Source of the DNA: Comamonas koreensis
Lineage (GTDB): Bacteria; Pseudomonadota; Gammaproteobacteria; Burkholderiales; Burkholderiaceae_C
Length of the DNA stretch: 64,000 bases
Assembly: GCF_021026195.1 (NCBI RefSeq)
Contig: NZ_JAJNCT010000034.1
Span: forward strand, 124,001-188,000
Reading direction: 5' to 3'
Shown in pieces: positions 17,557-27,283 of the stretch. The position numbers and the translations under genes were made by a program. Position 1 is the first letter of the stretch. Every line of letters starts with the position of its first letter. The notes under the pieces were generated by a model. It worked only from the letters and a program-made list of their open reading frames with translations, was not told where the DNA came from and did no database searches.

Positions 17557-18309
17557 TTACTGGCCCGACTTGTGCCGGCCGTCCTGTACATCGCGGCGCA
17601 CTTCCTGCACCGTCGACAGGAAATGCCAGAACTGGCGCGCCTGCTTTTTGAACTGGTAGTCCATCTCGCCCATCTGGTCCTCGACCAGATCGGCCATGCG
17701 CGTGTCAAAGCCTGCGGGCGGCAGCTTCAGATAAGCCTCGGATTCCGAGCCATCGCGCTCCACCGTGGCGCCGGCCTTGCGGGCGATCTTCAGCATCGCG
17801 GTGTTCTCCGACAGTGCATGGATGAACAGCATCTGCACGCCTTTGGTGCGGGCGTCCATCGCGGCGCGCTCGAACAAGCGGCTGCCCAGGCCCTTGCCAC
17901 GGCCGGACTTGAGCACGGAGACGCCGAACTCGGCGCAGCTGGCCATGTTCGACGACGGCGGCGCATAGGCCACATGGGCCATCGCAATCAGCTTGAGGCT
18001 GCGGTTGTAGATGCCAAAGATCTCGTCACGCTCGAAGTTGAGCCCGTCCACATAGCGCTCGATCTGCGCATCGCTGGCCTGGTAGCCAAAGCGCAGATAG
18101 CGGTCCTGCGCGTCGAGGCCCAGCAGATGGGCGAGGATGCGCGGGCGGTGACGCTCACTGAGGGCGCGGATAGGAACCATAGAGGCGGAAGGTCGTGGCT
18201 TCTTGCCGTCGGGCTGCTGCGGGCTCTCGCCCCACCGGCCAAAGAAGGGGAAAAACGCCATCATGCCGTTCGCAACGGATGAAGGGAACCATTCTTTCGT
18301 CGTGATCAT
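17557..18309 (-). CDS. GNAT-family N-acetyltransferase
   Basis: A GNAT domain protein of about 250 residues; the acetyl-CoA pyrophosphate-binding loop reads SGRGKGLGSRLFE, after FGVSVL, and a typical ALSENTAMLKIARKAGA segment follows. The conserved core begins at MVPIRALSERHRPRI, about 43 residues after the chosen start, and a C-terminal extension of about 45 residues is rich in charged residues (FKKQARQFWHFLS). The start is uncertain: ATGs exist at 18363, 18345, 18309 and further in, and none has a good ribosome site. Two inverted repeats overlap the 5' end. The substrate is unknown. Confidence 0.75.
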   Translation of the reverse strand: MITTKEWFPSSVANGMMAFFPFFGRWGESPQQPDGKKPRPSASMVPIRALSERHRPRILAHLLGLDAQDRYLRFGYQASDAQIERYVDGLNFERDEIFGIYNRSLKLIAMAHVAYAPPSSNMASCAEFGVSVLKSGRGKGLGSRLFERAAMDARTKGVQMLFIHALSENTAMLKIARKAGATVERDGSESEAYLKLPPAGFDTRMADLVEDQMGEMDYQFKKQARQFWHFLSTVQEVRRDVQDGRHKSGQ

Positions 18310-18321
18310 GGGGTAAATATA

Positions 18322-18363
18322 CGGGTTAACCCGCGTATTATCAATCATGCTGCGATGCAGCAT
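18322..18363. promoter_or_regulatory. Palindromes at the 5' end of the GNAT gene
   Basis: A perfect 12-bp palindrome CGGGTTAACCCG (18322-18333) and an inverted repeat ATGCTGC-GAT-GCAGCAT (18347-18363) lie next to each other. They could be operator sites if translation starts at 18309, or fold the leader if it starts further upstream. Confidence 0.35.
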
Positions 18364-18524
18364 ATTTCGTGCCTATGGCTTACCCCCGGCTTACAAAGGG
18401 TATTCAGCGCCCCCAGCCATGCGGCTTTGCGCCGGGAGTGGGCACTTGGGCAAGCGGTTTCAGGGGCCGGTGAAGGGCCACGCGATTGCAGCGCGGTTTG
18501 CGCTGGCGCAAAAAGGAGCCGGTC

Positions 18525-19022
18525 TTAGAGCCCGGGTAACACCGGCAATGCTGTGGTGAGCTTGACACGGTCCAGCACAAAGCTGGTCTTGCAATCCTGC
18601 ACGGCAGGGTGGCGCAGCAAGGTGTCCATCACAAAGCGGCTGTAGTGCGCCATGTCGGCGACGACCACGCGCAGCAGATAATCCATGTCGCCGGTCAAAG
18701 CTACGCACTCCACCACCTCGGGCCAGCTTTGCACGCTGGCGCGGAAGAGATCAAGCGGGTTGCGCTTGCTCACCTCGGTGAACTTCTCCAGCCGCACATT
18801 GAGGTAGGCCGTCATCGACAGGCCCACGGCCTCGGGCTTGACCAGCGCCACATAGCGCTCGATGACCCCAACCTCTTCGAGGCGCTTGACCCGGCGCAGC
18901 ACGGCGCTGGACGACAGGCCCACCTGCTCGCCCACGACGTCATAGGTCTCGCGGCCGTTGTGCTGCAGGCGCTGCAGGATGGCACGGTCAAGCTTGTCCA
19001 GGGGGTAGGCAGAGGTGGTCAT
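18525..19022 (-). CDS. Lrp/AsnC family transcriptional regulator
   Basis: A 165-residue Lrp-type regulator. Residues 8-60 form the winged helix-turn-helix (LDKLDRAILQRLQHNGRETYDVVGEQVGLSSSAVLRR in outline), and the rest is the RAM ligand-binding domain with the typical VVECVALTGDMDYLLRVVVADM stretch. It is divergent from hppD, and Lrp-type regulators next to 4-hydroxyphenylpyruvate dioxygenase genes are commonly tyrosine/phenylalanine-responsive activators. A long inverted repeat in the shared intergenic region is a candidate binding site. Start at 19022 gives MTTSAYPLDKLD, a normal family N-terminus. Confidence 0.9.
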   Translation of the reverse strand: MTTSAYPLDKLDRAILQRLQHNGRETYDVVGEQVGLSSSAVLRRVKRLEEVGVIERYVALVKPEAVGLSMTAYLNVRLEKFTEVSKRNPLDLFRASVQSWPEVVECVALTGDMDYLLRVVVADMAHYSRFVMDTLLRHPAVQDCKTSFVLDRVKLTTALPVLPGL

Positions 19023-19086
19023 GGCAGAGGTCCGGATGGCATTGCTGCACCGCAGCAGCGCGACACAACAGGATCGCGCAATTTTA

Positions 19087-19124
19087 ATGCTTGATTTTTA
19101 GCAAGAACACATTAATCAAGCTTT
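19087..19124. promoter_or_regulatory. Inverted repeat between lrp and hppD (candidate Lrp operator)
   Basis: Arms AATGCTTGATT (19087-19097) and AATCAAGCTTT (19114-19124) match at 10 of 11 positions as an inverted repeat with a 16-nt AT-rich spacer. It lies in the 221-bp divergent gap, 65 bp from the lrp start and 120 bp from hppD. Confidence 0.5.
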
Positions 19125-19243
19125 ACATGCCGCGCGACTGGGATAAATCGCCAAAATGCTGCGCGTCAAGGCCGGTACAGTGGAACCAAAGCACCCAGCC
19201 AATGCTGGCGACACCAGAGACGACGATCCACAGGAGACCTGCG

Positions 19244-20368
19244 ATGACAGCCGCCATCCCCCACCAGACAACAGAGTTCACGACCTGGGACAACCCCATG
19301 GGCACCGACGGCTTCGAGTTCATCGAATACGCCGCACCCGATCCGGTCGCGATGGGCAAGGTCTTTACATCGATGGGCTTCAAGCCCGTCGCGCGCCACC
19401 GCCACAAGAACGTGACCCTGTACCGCCAGGGCGAGATCAACTTCATCATCAACGCCGAGCCCGACAGCTTTGCCCAGCGCTTTGCCCGCCTGCATGGCCC
19501 CAGCGTCTGCGCCATCGCCTTCCGCGTGCAGGATGCCAAGGCCGCCTACGAACGCGCACTGGGCCTGGGCGCCTGGGGCTATGCCGGCCAGGCCGGCCCG
19601 GGCGAGCTGAACATCCCCGCGATCAAGGGCATTGGCGACAGCCTGATCTACCTGGTGGACCGCTGGCGCGGCAAGAACGGCGCCCAAGCCGGTGACATCG
19701 GCAACATCGGCTTTTTCGATGTGGACTTCGAGCCGCTGCCCGGCGTCAGCGCCGAGGAAGCGCTGAACCCGCACGGCCATGGCCTGACCTATATCGACCA
19801 CCTGACCCACAACGTGCACCGTGGCCGCATGGACGAATGGGCCGGCTTCTACGAGCGCCTGTTCAACTTCCGCGAGATCAAGTACTTCGACATCGAAGGC
19901 CAGGTCACCGGCGTCAAGAGCAAGGCCATGACCAGCCCCTGCGGCAAGATCCGCATCCCCATCAACGAAGAGGGCAAGGAAAAGGCCGGCCAGATCCAGG
20001 AGTACCTGGACATGTACAACGGCGAAGGCATCCAGCACATTGCGATGGGCTCGGACAACCTCTACGAAACGGTGGACCAGCTGCGTGCCGGAGGCGTCAA
20101 GCTGCTCGACACCATCGACACTTACTACGAGCTGGTGGACAAGCGCCTGCCCGACCATGGCGAGGACGTGGCCGAGCTGAAAAAGCGCAAGATCCTGATC
20201 GATGGCACCGGCCAGAAACTGCTGCTGCAGATCTTCAGCGAAAACCAGCTGGGCCCCATCTTCTTCGAGTTCATCCAGCGCAAGGGCGACGATGGTTTTG
20301 GCAATGGCAACTTCAAGGCGCTGTTCGAGAGCATTGAGCTCGATCAGATGCGCCGTGGAGTGCTATAG
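19244..20368 (+). CDS. hppD: 4-hydroxyphenylpyruvate dioxygenase
   Basis: A 374-residue non-haem Fe(II) dioxygenase converting 4-hydroxyphenylpyruvate to homogentisate, the second step of tyrosine catabolism. It has two vicinal-oxygen-chelate domains; the iron ligands are H186 (YIDHLTHNV), H265 (GIQHIAMGS) and E342 ([10 protein letters not shown]), all present. The usual C-terminal [15 protein letters not shown] closes the active site. I chose the ATG at 19244, with AGGAG 7 nt upstream, because in-frame codons further upstream lack homology. With phhA downstream and the Lrp regulator divergent, it forms a Phe/Tyr catabolic unit. Confidence 0.97.
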   Translation: MTAAIPHQTTEFTTWDNPMGTDGFEFIEYAAPDPVAMGKVFTSMGFKPVARHRHKNVTLYRQGEINFIINAEPDSFAQRFARLHGPSVCAIAFRVQDAKAAYERALGLGAWGYAGQAGPGELNIPAIKGIGDSLIYLVDRWRGKNGAQAGDIGNIGFFDVDFEPLPGVSAEEALNPHGHGLTYIDHLTHNVHRGRMDEWAGFYERLFNFREIKYFDIEGQVTGVKSKAMTSPCGKIRIPINEEGKEKAGQIQEYLDMYNGEGIQHIAMGSDNLYETVDQLRAGGVKLLDTIDTYYELVDKRLPDHGEDVAELKKRKILIDGTGQKLLLQIFSENQLGPIFFEFIQRKGDDGFGNGNFKALFESIELDQMRRGVL

Positions 20369-20458
20369 GAAAAATTGAACGGCCGCAGCGTTGATATTCC
20401 TCAATTTGCCATGCGGCCTCTCTATACTCCGGAGCGATTTATCAATCTGGAAACAATT

Positions 20459-21424
20459 GTGAAACGCTCCGTCATCCTCGCCGCCGCTCTATCTGGCTTC
20501 ATGTTGGCTGCCAGCGCGCAGAACGCCAGCCAGCCCCTGACCTTTGTGGTTCCCTACCCAGCTGGCGGCCCGCTGGACACCTCGGCCCACCTGCTGGCCC
20601 AGGGCGCCGAAAAGCAACTGGGCGCCATCACGGTGGCCAACAAGCCCGGCGCCGGCGGTGCCACCGGGGCCACCCTGGTGGCCCAGGCCAAGCCCCAAGA
20701 GAACATGGTGCTGATGGGCGCGGTGGCCACGCATGCGGTGCTGCCCTACCTGGGCACGCCGCCGCAGTACGACGCACAAAAGGATTTCAAGCCGCTGATC
20801 CTGGTGGCGCGCGTGCCCAACGTGCTGGTGATGAAAAAGAGCCGCGCGGACCAGCTGGGCATCAAGACCACCTCGGAGATGGTCACCTACATCAAGGGCC
20901 ACCCTGGCAGCCTGAAGATGGGCTCGGGCGGCAACGGCAGTATCGGCCACATCTCGGGCGAGATGCTCAAGTCGCTGGCCAACCTGCAGATGCCCAGCGT
21001 GCCCTACGCCGGCGCAGCACCGGCCCAAAAGGCGCTGTTGAGCGGCGAAATCGATGTGGTGTTTGACAACCTGGCCTCGGCCCTGCCGCTGATCAAGTCC
21101 GGCGAGCTGCTGGCCTTGGCGGTGACCACCTCGGACCGCAATGTCGCCCTGCCCCAGGTGCCGCCGGTGAACGAGTCGGTGCCAGGCTTTGATGTGTCCA
21201 CCTGGTTTGGCGTGTTTGCGCCTGCCAGCCTGCCCGACCAGGAAGCGCAAAAGTATGCCTACGCCTTCCAGGGCGCGCTGACCGATCCGCGCTTCAAGGC
21301 CGAGTACCTGAAGATGGGCATTGCCCCCGAAGACATGCGCCTCAAGGAGCTGTCGCACTTTGTATCGCAGGAAGCACGTAAGTTTCAGTTTCTGATCAAC
21401 ACGATCAAGATCAAGACCAACTGA
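20459..21424 (+). CDS. Bug/TctC-family periplasmic substrate-binding protein
   Basis: A 321-residue Bug (tripartite tricarboxylate transporter-type) binding protein. It starts at a GTG (20459) that yields a clean signal peptide VKRSVILAAALSGFMLAASAQ, with GGAA 7 nt upstream; the frame extends upstream but without signal character. The family marks FVVPYPAGGPLDTSA, NKPGAGGATGA and SVPYAGAAPAQKALLSGEIDVVFDN are visible. No membrane components TctA/TctB are nearby, so it is one of the many orphan Bug proteins of Burkholderiales. Lying between hppD and phhA it may bind an aromatic amino acid or keto acid, but this is inference from position only. Confidence 0.9.
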   Translation: MKRSVILAAALSGFMLAASAQNASQPLTFVVPYPAGGPLDTSAHLLAQGAEKQLGAITVANKPGAGGATGATLVAQAKPQENMVLMGAVATHAVLPYLGTPPQYDAQKDFKPLILVARVPNVLVMKKSRADQLGIKTTSEMVTYIKGHPGSLKMGSGGNGSIGHISGEMLKSLANLQMPSVPYAGAAPAQKALLSGEIDVVFDNLASALPLIKSGELLALAVTTSDRNVALPQVPPVNESVPGFDVSTWFGVFAPASLPDQEAQKYAYAFQGALTDPRFKAEYLKMGIAPEDMRLKELSHFVSQEARKFQFLINTIKIKTN

Positions 21425-21487
21425 GCGCCTGCAACCTCTTAACTGCGGGCGCCCGGCTGGTCTCTATAAAAAATGAAGGAGCACAGC

Positions 21488-22315
21488 ATGGGACAAGCAC
21501 CTGTGGTTTATGGACAATCCGACCGCCCACCCCGAGGCGACTACAGCCGCGCGCAGGACGACTACACCTGCGCGCAAGACTACGCCGCCTACACCGAGGC
21601 CGACCACGACACCTACCGGCGCCTGTATGCGCGCCAAAAGGCCTTGCTGCCGGGACTGGCGAGCCAGGCCTTCATCGATGCGCTGCCCTCGCTGGGCGTT
21701 GAAGACCGCATCCCCCGCTTTGAAGACATCAACCAGCGCCTGCGCCAGGCGACAGGCTGGGAGATCGTCGCCGTGCCCGGGCTGATCCCCGAGGTGCCTT
21801 TTTTCAGCCTGCTGGCCAACCGTAAATTCCCGGTCACCGACTGGATCCGCAAGCCCGAAGAGTTCGACTATGTGGTCGAGCCCGATATCTTCCACGACCT
21901 GTTTGGCCATGTGCCCCTGCTGTTCAACCCGGTGATTGCCGACTATGTGCAGCGCTACGGCCAGGGCGGGCTCAAGGCCGAGCGCCTGGGCGCCTGCGAG
22001 ATGCTGAGCCGCCTGTACTGGTACACGATCGAGTTCGGCCTGATCCGCGAGCAAGGGGAGATCCGCGCCTATGGCGCTGGCATCCTGAGCTCATCGGGCG
22101 AGCTGCAGCACGCGGTGACCAGCCCGCTGCCCCAGCGCCTGCCGCTGTCGCTGGAGCGCACCATGCGCACCCGCTACAAGATCGACACTTACCAGCAGAC
22201 CTACTTCGTCATCGACGATTTCCAGCAGCTGTTTGACATGACCGAAGGCGACTTCACCCCCGTGTACGCCGCATTGCGCGGCTTGCCGGAGCTGGCAGCA
22301 GACGCCCGCGACTGA
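21488..22315 (+). CDS. phhA: Phenylalanine-4-hydroxylase
   Basis: A 275-residue monomeric bacterial phenylalanine hydroxylase, using tetrahydropterin and O2 to make tyrosine. The 2-His-1-carboxylate iron site is complete: H136 and H141 in DIFHDLFGHVPLLF and E182 in YWYTIEFGL. The DWIRKPEEFDYVVEPD stretch is typical. The start is the ATG at 21488, preceded by AAGGAG at 21476-21481; an ATG 15 nt upstream overlaps that ribosome site and is rejected. It feeds hppD, two genes upstream. Its stop is 17 bp from the end of the convergent AraC gene. A pterin carbinolamine dehydratase (phhB) is not seen in the window. Confidence 0.96.
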   Translation: MGQAPVVYGQSDRPPRGDYSRAQDDYTCAQDYAAYTEADHDTYRRLYARQKALLPGLASQAFIDALPSLGVEDRIPRFEDINQRLRQATGWEIVAVPGLIPEVPFFSLLANRKFPVTDWIRKPEEFDYVVEPDIFHDLFGHVPLLFNPVIADYVQRYGQGGLKAERLGACEMLSRLYWYTIEFGLIREQGEIRAYGAGILSSSGELQHAVTSPLPQRLPLSLERTMRTRYKIDTYQQTYFVIDDFQQLFDMTEGDFTPVYAALRGLPELAADARD

Positions 22316-22332
22316 GACAATGCGCGCGCCGC

Positions 22333-23349
22333 TCAGCGGTAGCGCTTGCAAGTGTGGGAGGGCAGCTCGGCAAACAGCGCCTTGTACTCCTGTGCAAAGC
22401 GGCCAAAGTGCCAAAAGCCCCAGGCCAGTGCGGCGTCGGAGACGCTGCTGCCCTGCTTGATGGCGCGGCGTGCCCCATTGAGGCGCACGGCGCGCAGATA
22501 GCTTTGCGGCGAGATGCCCAGCACCTCCTGGAACGAGTACTGCAAGGCCCGGCGGCTCACCGCCAGCGCCTGGCACAGGTCCTCCACCGTCAATGAGCCG
22601 TCGGCGCCCGTCGCCACCACCCGCTCCCGCGCCATGCTGACGATATGCGCGCGCCGCTGGTAAGACAGCTGCTCATCGGCCTCGCTGCCCACCCCATCAC
22701 GCAGCACGGCGGCGATGGCGGCAAGCACATCGCCGGCCATCTCTTCCAACTGCTGGGGCGGTAGCGCCTCGGGCGCCGTCTGCGCCAGGCACTGCTGCAT
22801 GTCGGACAGCAGAATCGGCAGGCGCCAGCGCTCATGGGCCGAGACCGGCCGCAGATGCGGCTGCGCCAGCTGGGCCTGCAGCTGCTCGCGCTCGCTGGCG
22901 GTCAGATAGGGGTCGAGGCTGCCCTGGTCCACGACAAAGTCGATGATCTCCAGGCCGCCGGGCGAGACAAACTCGAACGGGCCATCGCCCGAAAACACAA
23001 TCGCATGCCCTTCGCTGCAGGAGCGGTTGCAGAACATGGTGTTGCCCGGAATGCTGCTGGGCAGCCCGATGGCCAGTTGCCCCGCACGCAATGCCCCGGT
23101 CTGGTGCAGTGCCTGGCTGGAGAACTCACGCCAGGCCTGGATGGGCCCCAGATGCAGGCTGGTCACCCGGCCCTCGAAGCTGCCCGCTGACAGCTGCTCG
23201 TAGCGCTGGTTCCAGCCCTGCAGCAGGGCCGCCTGCTCGTCGACATCACAGGTCTGCGCCACCTGTGCGGCCGGGGCGCCTGCAGTCGCGCAGCGCTCAG
23301 CCCGGAGGCTGCTCAGCGCGGGCGATGGACAAGGGGCGCTCAAGGACAT
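22333..23349 (-). CDS. AraC-family regulator (EutR-like)
   Basis: A 338-residue AraC/XylS-type regulator. The C-terminal about 100 residues hold the double helix-turn-helix: SLTVEDLCQALAVSRRALQYSFQEVLGISPQSYLRAVRLNGARRAI, followed by the second helix pair (ALAWGFWHFGRFAQEYKALF). In the N-terminal domain, cupin-like segments such as AIVFSGDGPFEF are seen. The variant GFWHFGRF in place of GF.S.S.F is typical of EutR-type ethanolamine regulators. It is divergent from the ethanolamine permease and eutBC, with 157 bp between, so I infer ethanolamine-responsive activation of that operon. Confidence 0.85.
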   Translation of the reverse strand: MSLSAPCPSPALSSLRAERCATAGAPAAQVAQTCDVDEQAALLQGWNQRYEQLSAGSFEGRVTSLHLGPIQAWREFSSQALHQTGALRAGQLAIGLPSSIPGNTMFCNRSCSEGHAIVFSGDGPFEFVSPGGLEIIDFVVDQGSLDPYLTASEREQLQAQLAQPHLRPVSAHERWRLPILLSDMQQCLAQTAPEALPPQQLEEMAGDVLAAIAAVLRDGVGSEADEQLSYQRRAHIVSMARERVVATGADGSLTVEDLCQALAVSRRALQYSFQEVLGISPQSYLRAVRLNGARRAIKQGSSVSDAALAWGFWHFGRFAQEYKALFAELPSHTCKRYR

Positions 23350-23506
23350 GGAGGCGCTGTGGCGTGGCGAGGCATACAGGCATGGTCATGCAAAAAGCGG
23401 ACCAAGGTCAACCCAGCCTTCCCCTTAGCCAGATTTGCCGAAATCGGATAGAGCCCGGCCCGCATTCTTGCCACCATCGGGGACACCACCGACAACAAGG
23501 CAGTCC

Positions 23507-24913
23507 ATGGCCAACAACCCTACTTCTGCAGGCGCCGGCGCCGCGCACTCCAGCAACTATTTCGAGCAGCGCCAGCTGCGGCGTGGCGCCGCCGGCTGGC
23601 TGCTGCTGGTGGGCCTGGGCGTGGCCTATGTCATCTCGGGCGACTATGCCGGCTGGAACTTCGGCCTCAAGACCGGCGGCTGGGGCGGCCTGCTGGTGGC
23701 CTCGGCGCTGATGGCCACGATGTACACCTGCATGTGCTTTGCGCTGGCCGAGCTGGCCACCATCGCCCCCACGGCCGGCGGCGGCTATGGCTTTGCGCGG
23801 CGCGCCTTTGGGCCCTGGGGTGGCTTTCTCTGCGGCGTAGCAATCCTGATGGAGTACGCGATTGCACCGGCGGCCATCGCCACCTTTATCGGCGCCTACT
23901 GCCAGTCGCTGTTCGGCATCGATGGCTGGATGGTCTACCTGGGCTTCTATGCCGTCTTTCTGGGCATCCACATTTATGGCGCCGGCGAGGCCCTGCGCCT
24001 GATCTTTGCCGTCACCGCACTGGCCGTCGTGGCACTGGTGGTCTTCATCGTCGCGATGGTGCCGCATTTCCAGGTCAGCAACCTGTTCGATATCGCCCCC
24101 ACCGACGCCTGGGGCGCCAGCGAGTTCCTGCCGTTTGGCTACCTGGGCATCTGGGCCTGCATTCCTTATGGCATCTGGTTCTTTCTGGCGGTGGAAGGCG
24201 TGCCGCTGGCCGCCGAAGAAGCGCAGGACCCGCGCCGCGATCTGCCCAGGGGCCTGATCGGCGCCATCGCCGTGCTGGTGCTGTTCTGCGGCCTGATCCT
24301 GGTGCTGGCACCGGGTGGTGCCGGTGCAGCGGCCTTGATGAACTCGGGCAACCCGCTGGTCGAGGCACTGGAATCGAGCAAGGTGCTGGGTGGCCCCACC
24401 TGGATCAGCCGCTTCGTCAACTTTGTCGGCCTGGCAGGGCTGATCGCCAGCTTCTTCTCGATCATCTACGGCTACTCGCGCTTGGTGTTTGCGATGTCCC
24501 GCGCCGGCTACCTGCCCCGGGGTTTGTCCCTGACCACGCAGCGCAAGACCCCCTACCTGGCGCTGCTGGTGCCCGGCGCCATCGGCTTTGCGCTGTCGCT
24601 CACCGGCCAGGGCGATCTGCTGATCCTCGTCGCGGTGTTTGGCGCCACGATCTCCTACGTGATGATGATGGCCTCACACATCTGGCTGCGCATCAAGGAG
24701 CCGCATCTGCCCCGCGCCTACCGCACGCCGGGCGGCGTATTCACCTCGGGCATCGCACTGGTGCTGGCCTGCATCGCCGTGGTGGCCGGTTTTCTGGTCG
24801 ATCCCCGGGTTCTCATCGGCGCCCTCATCGTATACGCTGTCTTCGTCGCCTACTTTGCGCTGTACAGCCGCCACCACCTGGTGGCCGACGCTCCCGGCGA
24901 GACAACCCCCTGA
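23507..24913 (+). CDS. eat: Ethanolamine permease (APC superfamily)
   Basis: A 468-residue amino-acid/polyamine/organocation transporter with about 12 membrane helices. Family features are VISGDYAGWNFGL in TM1, PTAGGGYGFARRAFGPWGGF in TM3 and PYGIWFFLAVEGVPLAAEEAQDPRRDLPRG in the TM6-7 loop. The N-terminal 25 residues are hydrophilic. The ATG at 23507 was chosen because it begins MANNPTS with a modest AAGGCAG ahead; in-frame upstream sequence has no membrane character. It is first in the operon eat-eutB-eutC, 15 bp before eutB, which strongly supports ethanolamine as substrate. Confidence 0.92.
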   Translation: MANNPTSAGAGAAHSSNYFEQRQLRRGAAGWLLLVGLGVAYVISGDYAGWNFGLKTGGWGGLLVASALMATMYTCMCFALAELATIAPTAGGGYGFARRAFGPWGGFLCGVAILMEYAIAPAAIATFIGAYCQSLFGIDGWMVYLGFYAVFLGIHIYGAGEALRLIFAVTALAVVALVVFIVAMVPHFQVSNLFDIAPTDAWGASEFLPFGYLGIWACIPYGIWFFLAVEGVPLAAEEAQDPRRDLPRGLIGAIAVLVLFCGLILVLAPGGAGAAALMNSGNPLVEALESSKVLGGPTWISRFVNFVGLAGLIASFFSIIYGYSRLVFAMSRAGYLPRGLSLTTQRKTPYLALLVPGAIGFALSLTGQGDLLILVAVFGATISYVMMMASHIWLRIKEPHLPRAYRTPGGVFTSGIALVLACIAVVAGFLVDPRVLIGALIVYAVFVAYFALYSRHHLVADAPGETTP

Positions 24914-24928
24914 GGAAGCGCTGCAACC

Positions 24929-26320
24929 ATGCCCCATTCCCATACCGTTGGCGCCGAGCGCCATGTGTTTGCATCGCTGCGCGAGCTGATGGCCAAGGCC
25001 ACGCCGGCCCGCTCGGGCGACAACCTGGCGGGGGTCGCGGCCCGCCATGACACCGAGCGCGTTGCCGCGCAGATGGCGCTGGCCGATCTGCCGCTGGCCC
25101 ACTTCCTGCAAGAGGCACTTGTGCCCTATGAGAGCGACGAAGTCACCCGCCTCATCATCGACAGCCATGACCGCGCCGCCTTTGCGCCGGTGGCGCACCT
25201 GACGGTGGGCGGCTTTCGCGACTGGCTGCTGTCTGATGCCGCCAACGAGGCCAGCTTGAGCGCGCTAGCACCCGGCCTGACTCCGGAGATGGTGGCCGCC
25301 ACCTCCAAGCTCTGCCGCAACCAGGACCTGGTCCTGATCGCGCAGAAATGCCGCGTCGTCACCCGCTTTCGCAACACCATCGGCCTGGCCGGCCGCATGT
25401 CCACCCGCCTGCAGCCCAACCACCCCACCGATGACCCCTCAGGCATTGCCGCCAGCCTGCTCGACGGCCTGATGTATGGCAATGGCGATGCCGTCATCGG
25501 CATCAACCCAGCCAGCGACAGCATTGCCGCCGTCAGCACCTTGCTCTACATGCTCGACGAGGTGATCCAGCAATACCAGATCCCCACCCAGTCCTGCGTG
25601 CTGACCCATGTGACCACCAGCATCGAGGCCATCGAGCGGGGCGTGCCAGTGGACCTGGTGTTCCAGTCCATCGCTGGCACCCAGGCCGCCAACCGCAGCT
25701 TCGGCCTGGACCTGGCCCTGCTGCAGGAGGGCTATGACGCGGCCCAGAGCCTGGCGCGCGGCACGGTCGGCAACAACGCCATGTACTTTGAAACCGGCCA
25801 GGGCAGCGCGCTGTCGGCCGGCGCCAACCACGGGCTGGACCAGCAGACCTGCGAGGCGCGCGCCTATGCGGTGGCGCGCAAGTTCCAGCCGCTGCTGGTC
25901 AACACGGTGGTCGGCTTCATCGGGCCCGAGTACCTTTACGACGGCAAGCAGATCATCCGCGCCGGGCTGGAAGACCATTTCTGCGGCAAGCTGCTGGGCC
26001 TGCCGATGGGCTGTGACATTTGCTACACCAACCATGCCCAGGCCGACCAGAACGACATGGATATGCTGCTGACCTTGTTTGGTGTGGCCGGCATCAACTT
26101 CATCATGGGCATTCCCGGCTCGGACGACATCATGCTGAACTACCAGACCACGTCCTTCCACGATGCGCTCTACCTGCGCAAGACCCTGGGCCTGCGGCCC
26201 ACGCCGGAGTTCGAGGCCTGGCTGCAGAGCATGGGCATCACCCAGGCCGGCGGCCCGGGACTGCGCCTGGCCCAGGACCTGCCCGCCCCCTTCTCGCAAG
26301 CGCTGGCCCAGCTCCATTGA
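24929..26320 (+). CDS. eutB: Ethanolamine ammonia-lyase large subunit
   Basis: A 463-residue EutB subunit of adenosylcobalamin-dependent ethanolamine ammonia-lyase, which splits ethanolamine into acetaldehyde and ammonia. The TIM-barrel subunit is recognised by [35 protein letters not shown], the [17 protein letters not shown] stretch, [18 protein letters not shown] and [17 protein letters not shown]. Length fits the family. It is translated 8 bp upstream of eutC. No structural microcompartment genes, reactivase (eutA) or aldehyde dehydrogenase are present near it, so this is the minimal soluble type of pathway found in many aerobes. Confidence 0.96.
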   Translation: MPHSHTVGAERHVFASLRELMAKATPARSGDNLAGVAARHDTERVAAQMALADLPLAHFLQEALVPYESDEVTRLIIDSHDRAAFAPVAHLTVGGFRDWLLSDAANEASLSALAPGLTPEMVAATSKLCRNQDLVLIAQKCRVVTRFRNTIGLAGRMSTRLQPNHPTDDPSGIAASLLDGLMYGNGDAVIGINPASDSIAAVSTLLYMLDEVIQQYQIPTQSCVLTHVTTSIEAIERGVPVDLVFQSIAGTQAANRSFGLDLALLQEGYDAAQSLARGTVGNNAMYFETGQGSALSAGANHGLDQQTCEARAYAVARKFQPLLVNTVVGFIGPEYLYDGKQIIRAGLEDHFCGKLLGLPMGCDICYTNHAQADQNDMDMLLTLFGVAGINFIMGIPGSDDIMLNYQTTSFHDALYLRKTLGLRPTPEFEAWLQSMGITQAGGPGLRLAQDLPAPFSQALAQLH

Positions 26321-26328
26321 CATTCGCC

Positions 26329-27201
26329 ATGCCCCCACGCCCTTCTGCCCCTTCTGCTCCCGCATCCCTGCCCACCGCCGAGCCCGCCAGCGCGGCCGTC
26401 ACCCCCAACCCCTGGGAGCGGCTGCGCCAGTTCACCAGCGCCCGCATTGCGCTGGGCCGCGCCGGCACCAGCCTGCCCACACGCGCGCATCTGGACTTTG
26501 CGCTGGCCCATGCCCAGGCGCGCATGGCCGTGCACACCGAGGTCGATATGGACCTGCTCGCCAACGAGCTGCAGGCGATCGCCCCCTCCGGCCAGCCAGT
26601 GCTGCGCCTGCACAGTGCCGCGCAAGACCGCCCCACCTACCTGCAGCGGCCCGACCTGGGCCGGCGCCTGGACAGCGAATCGCGCACCTTGCTGCAAGGC
26701 CAGCCGCCCGCCCAGGCCGATGTGGTGTTTGTCGTCGCCGATGGCCTATCATCGCTGGCGATCGAGCGCAATGCCCTGCCCTTTTTGCGCCAGATGCTGC
26801 CATCGCTGGCCGAGCAATGGCGCGTCGGCCCGATCAGCCTGGTGCGCAATGCCCGGGTGGCGCTGGGCGACGAGATTGGCGCAGCCCTGGGCGCCTCGCT
26901 GGTGGTGGTGCTGATCGGCGAGCGTCCGGGCCTGAGCTCCCCCGACAGCATGGGCCTGTACATGACCTGGCAGCCCCGCCCCGGCATGACCGATGAGTCG
27001 CGCAACTGCATCTCCAATGTGCGCGAGCAGGGGCTGAGCTATGCGCAGGCGGTGCACAAGCTGCACTACCTGATGCAGCAGGCGCGCCAGCGCCAGCTCT
27101 CGGGCGTGCAGCTCAAGGACGAATCCGATACGCTGGCCGCGCCCGAGCAGGCCAGCCAGGCCTTTATGCTGGGCAACAGCGCTGCGCAGCCGCCGCGCTG
27201 A
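26329..27201 (+). CDS. eutC: Ethanolamine ammonia-lyase small subunit
   Basis: A 290-residue EutC subunit, which together with EutB binds adenosylcobalamin. Marks are [47 protein letters not shown] and [20 protein letters not shown], then the conserved [20 protein letters not shown]. The start at 26329 gives an Ala/Pro-rich 25-residue leader before the first conserved residues ([19 protein letters not shown]), a region thought to be flexible in EutC. The gene starts 8 bp after the eutB stop. It is the last Eut gene of the operon. Confidence 0.95.
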   Translation: MPPRPSAPSAPASLPTAEPASAAVTPNPWERLRQFTSARIALGRAGTSLPTRAHLDFALAHAQARMAVHTEVDMDLLANELQAIAPSGQPVLRLHSAAQDRPTYLQRPDLGRRLDSESRTLLQGQPPAQADVVFVVADGLSSLAIERNALPFLRQMLPSLAEQWRVGPISLVRNARVALGDEIGAALGASLVVVLIGERPGLSSPDSMGLYMTWQPRPGMTDESRNCISNVREQGLSYAQAVHKLHYLMQQARQRQLSGVQLKDESDTLAAPEQASQAFMLGNSAAQPPR

Positions 27202-27283
27202 CACCTGGGCGCCAGGCAGGCATGCGCCGCCGGTGCTTGTCTGCTAGGCTGGGGGTCTTGCCCCCGCCGCCGCCTGCACCACC

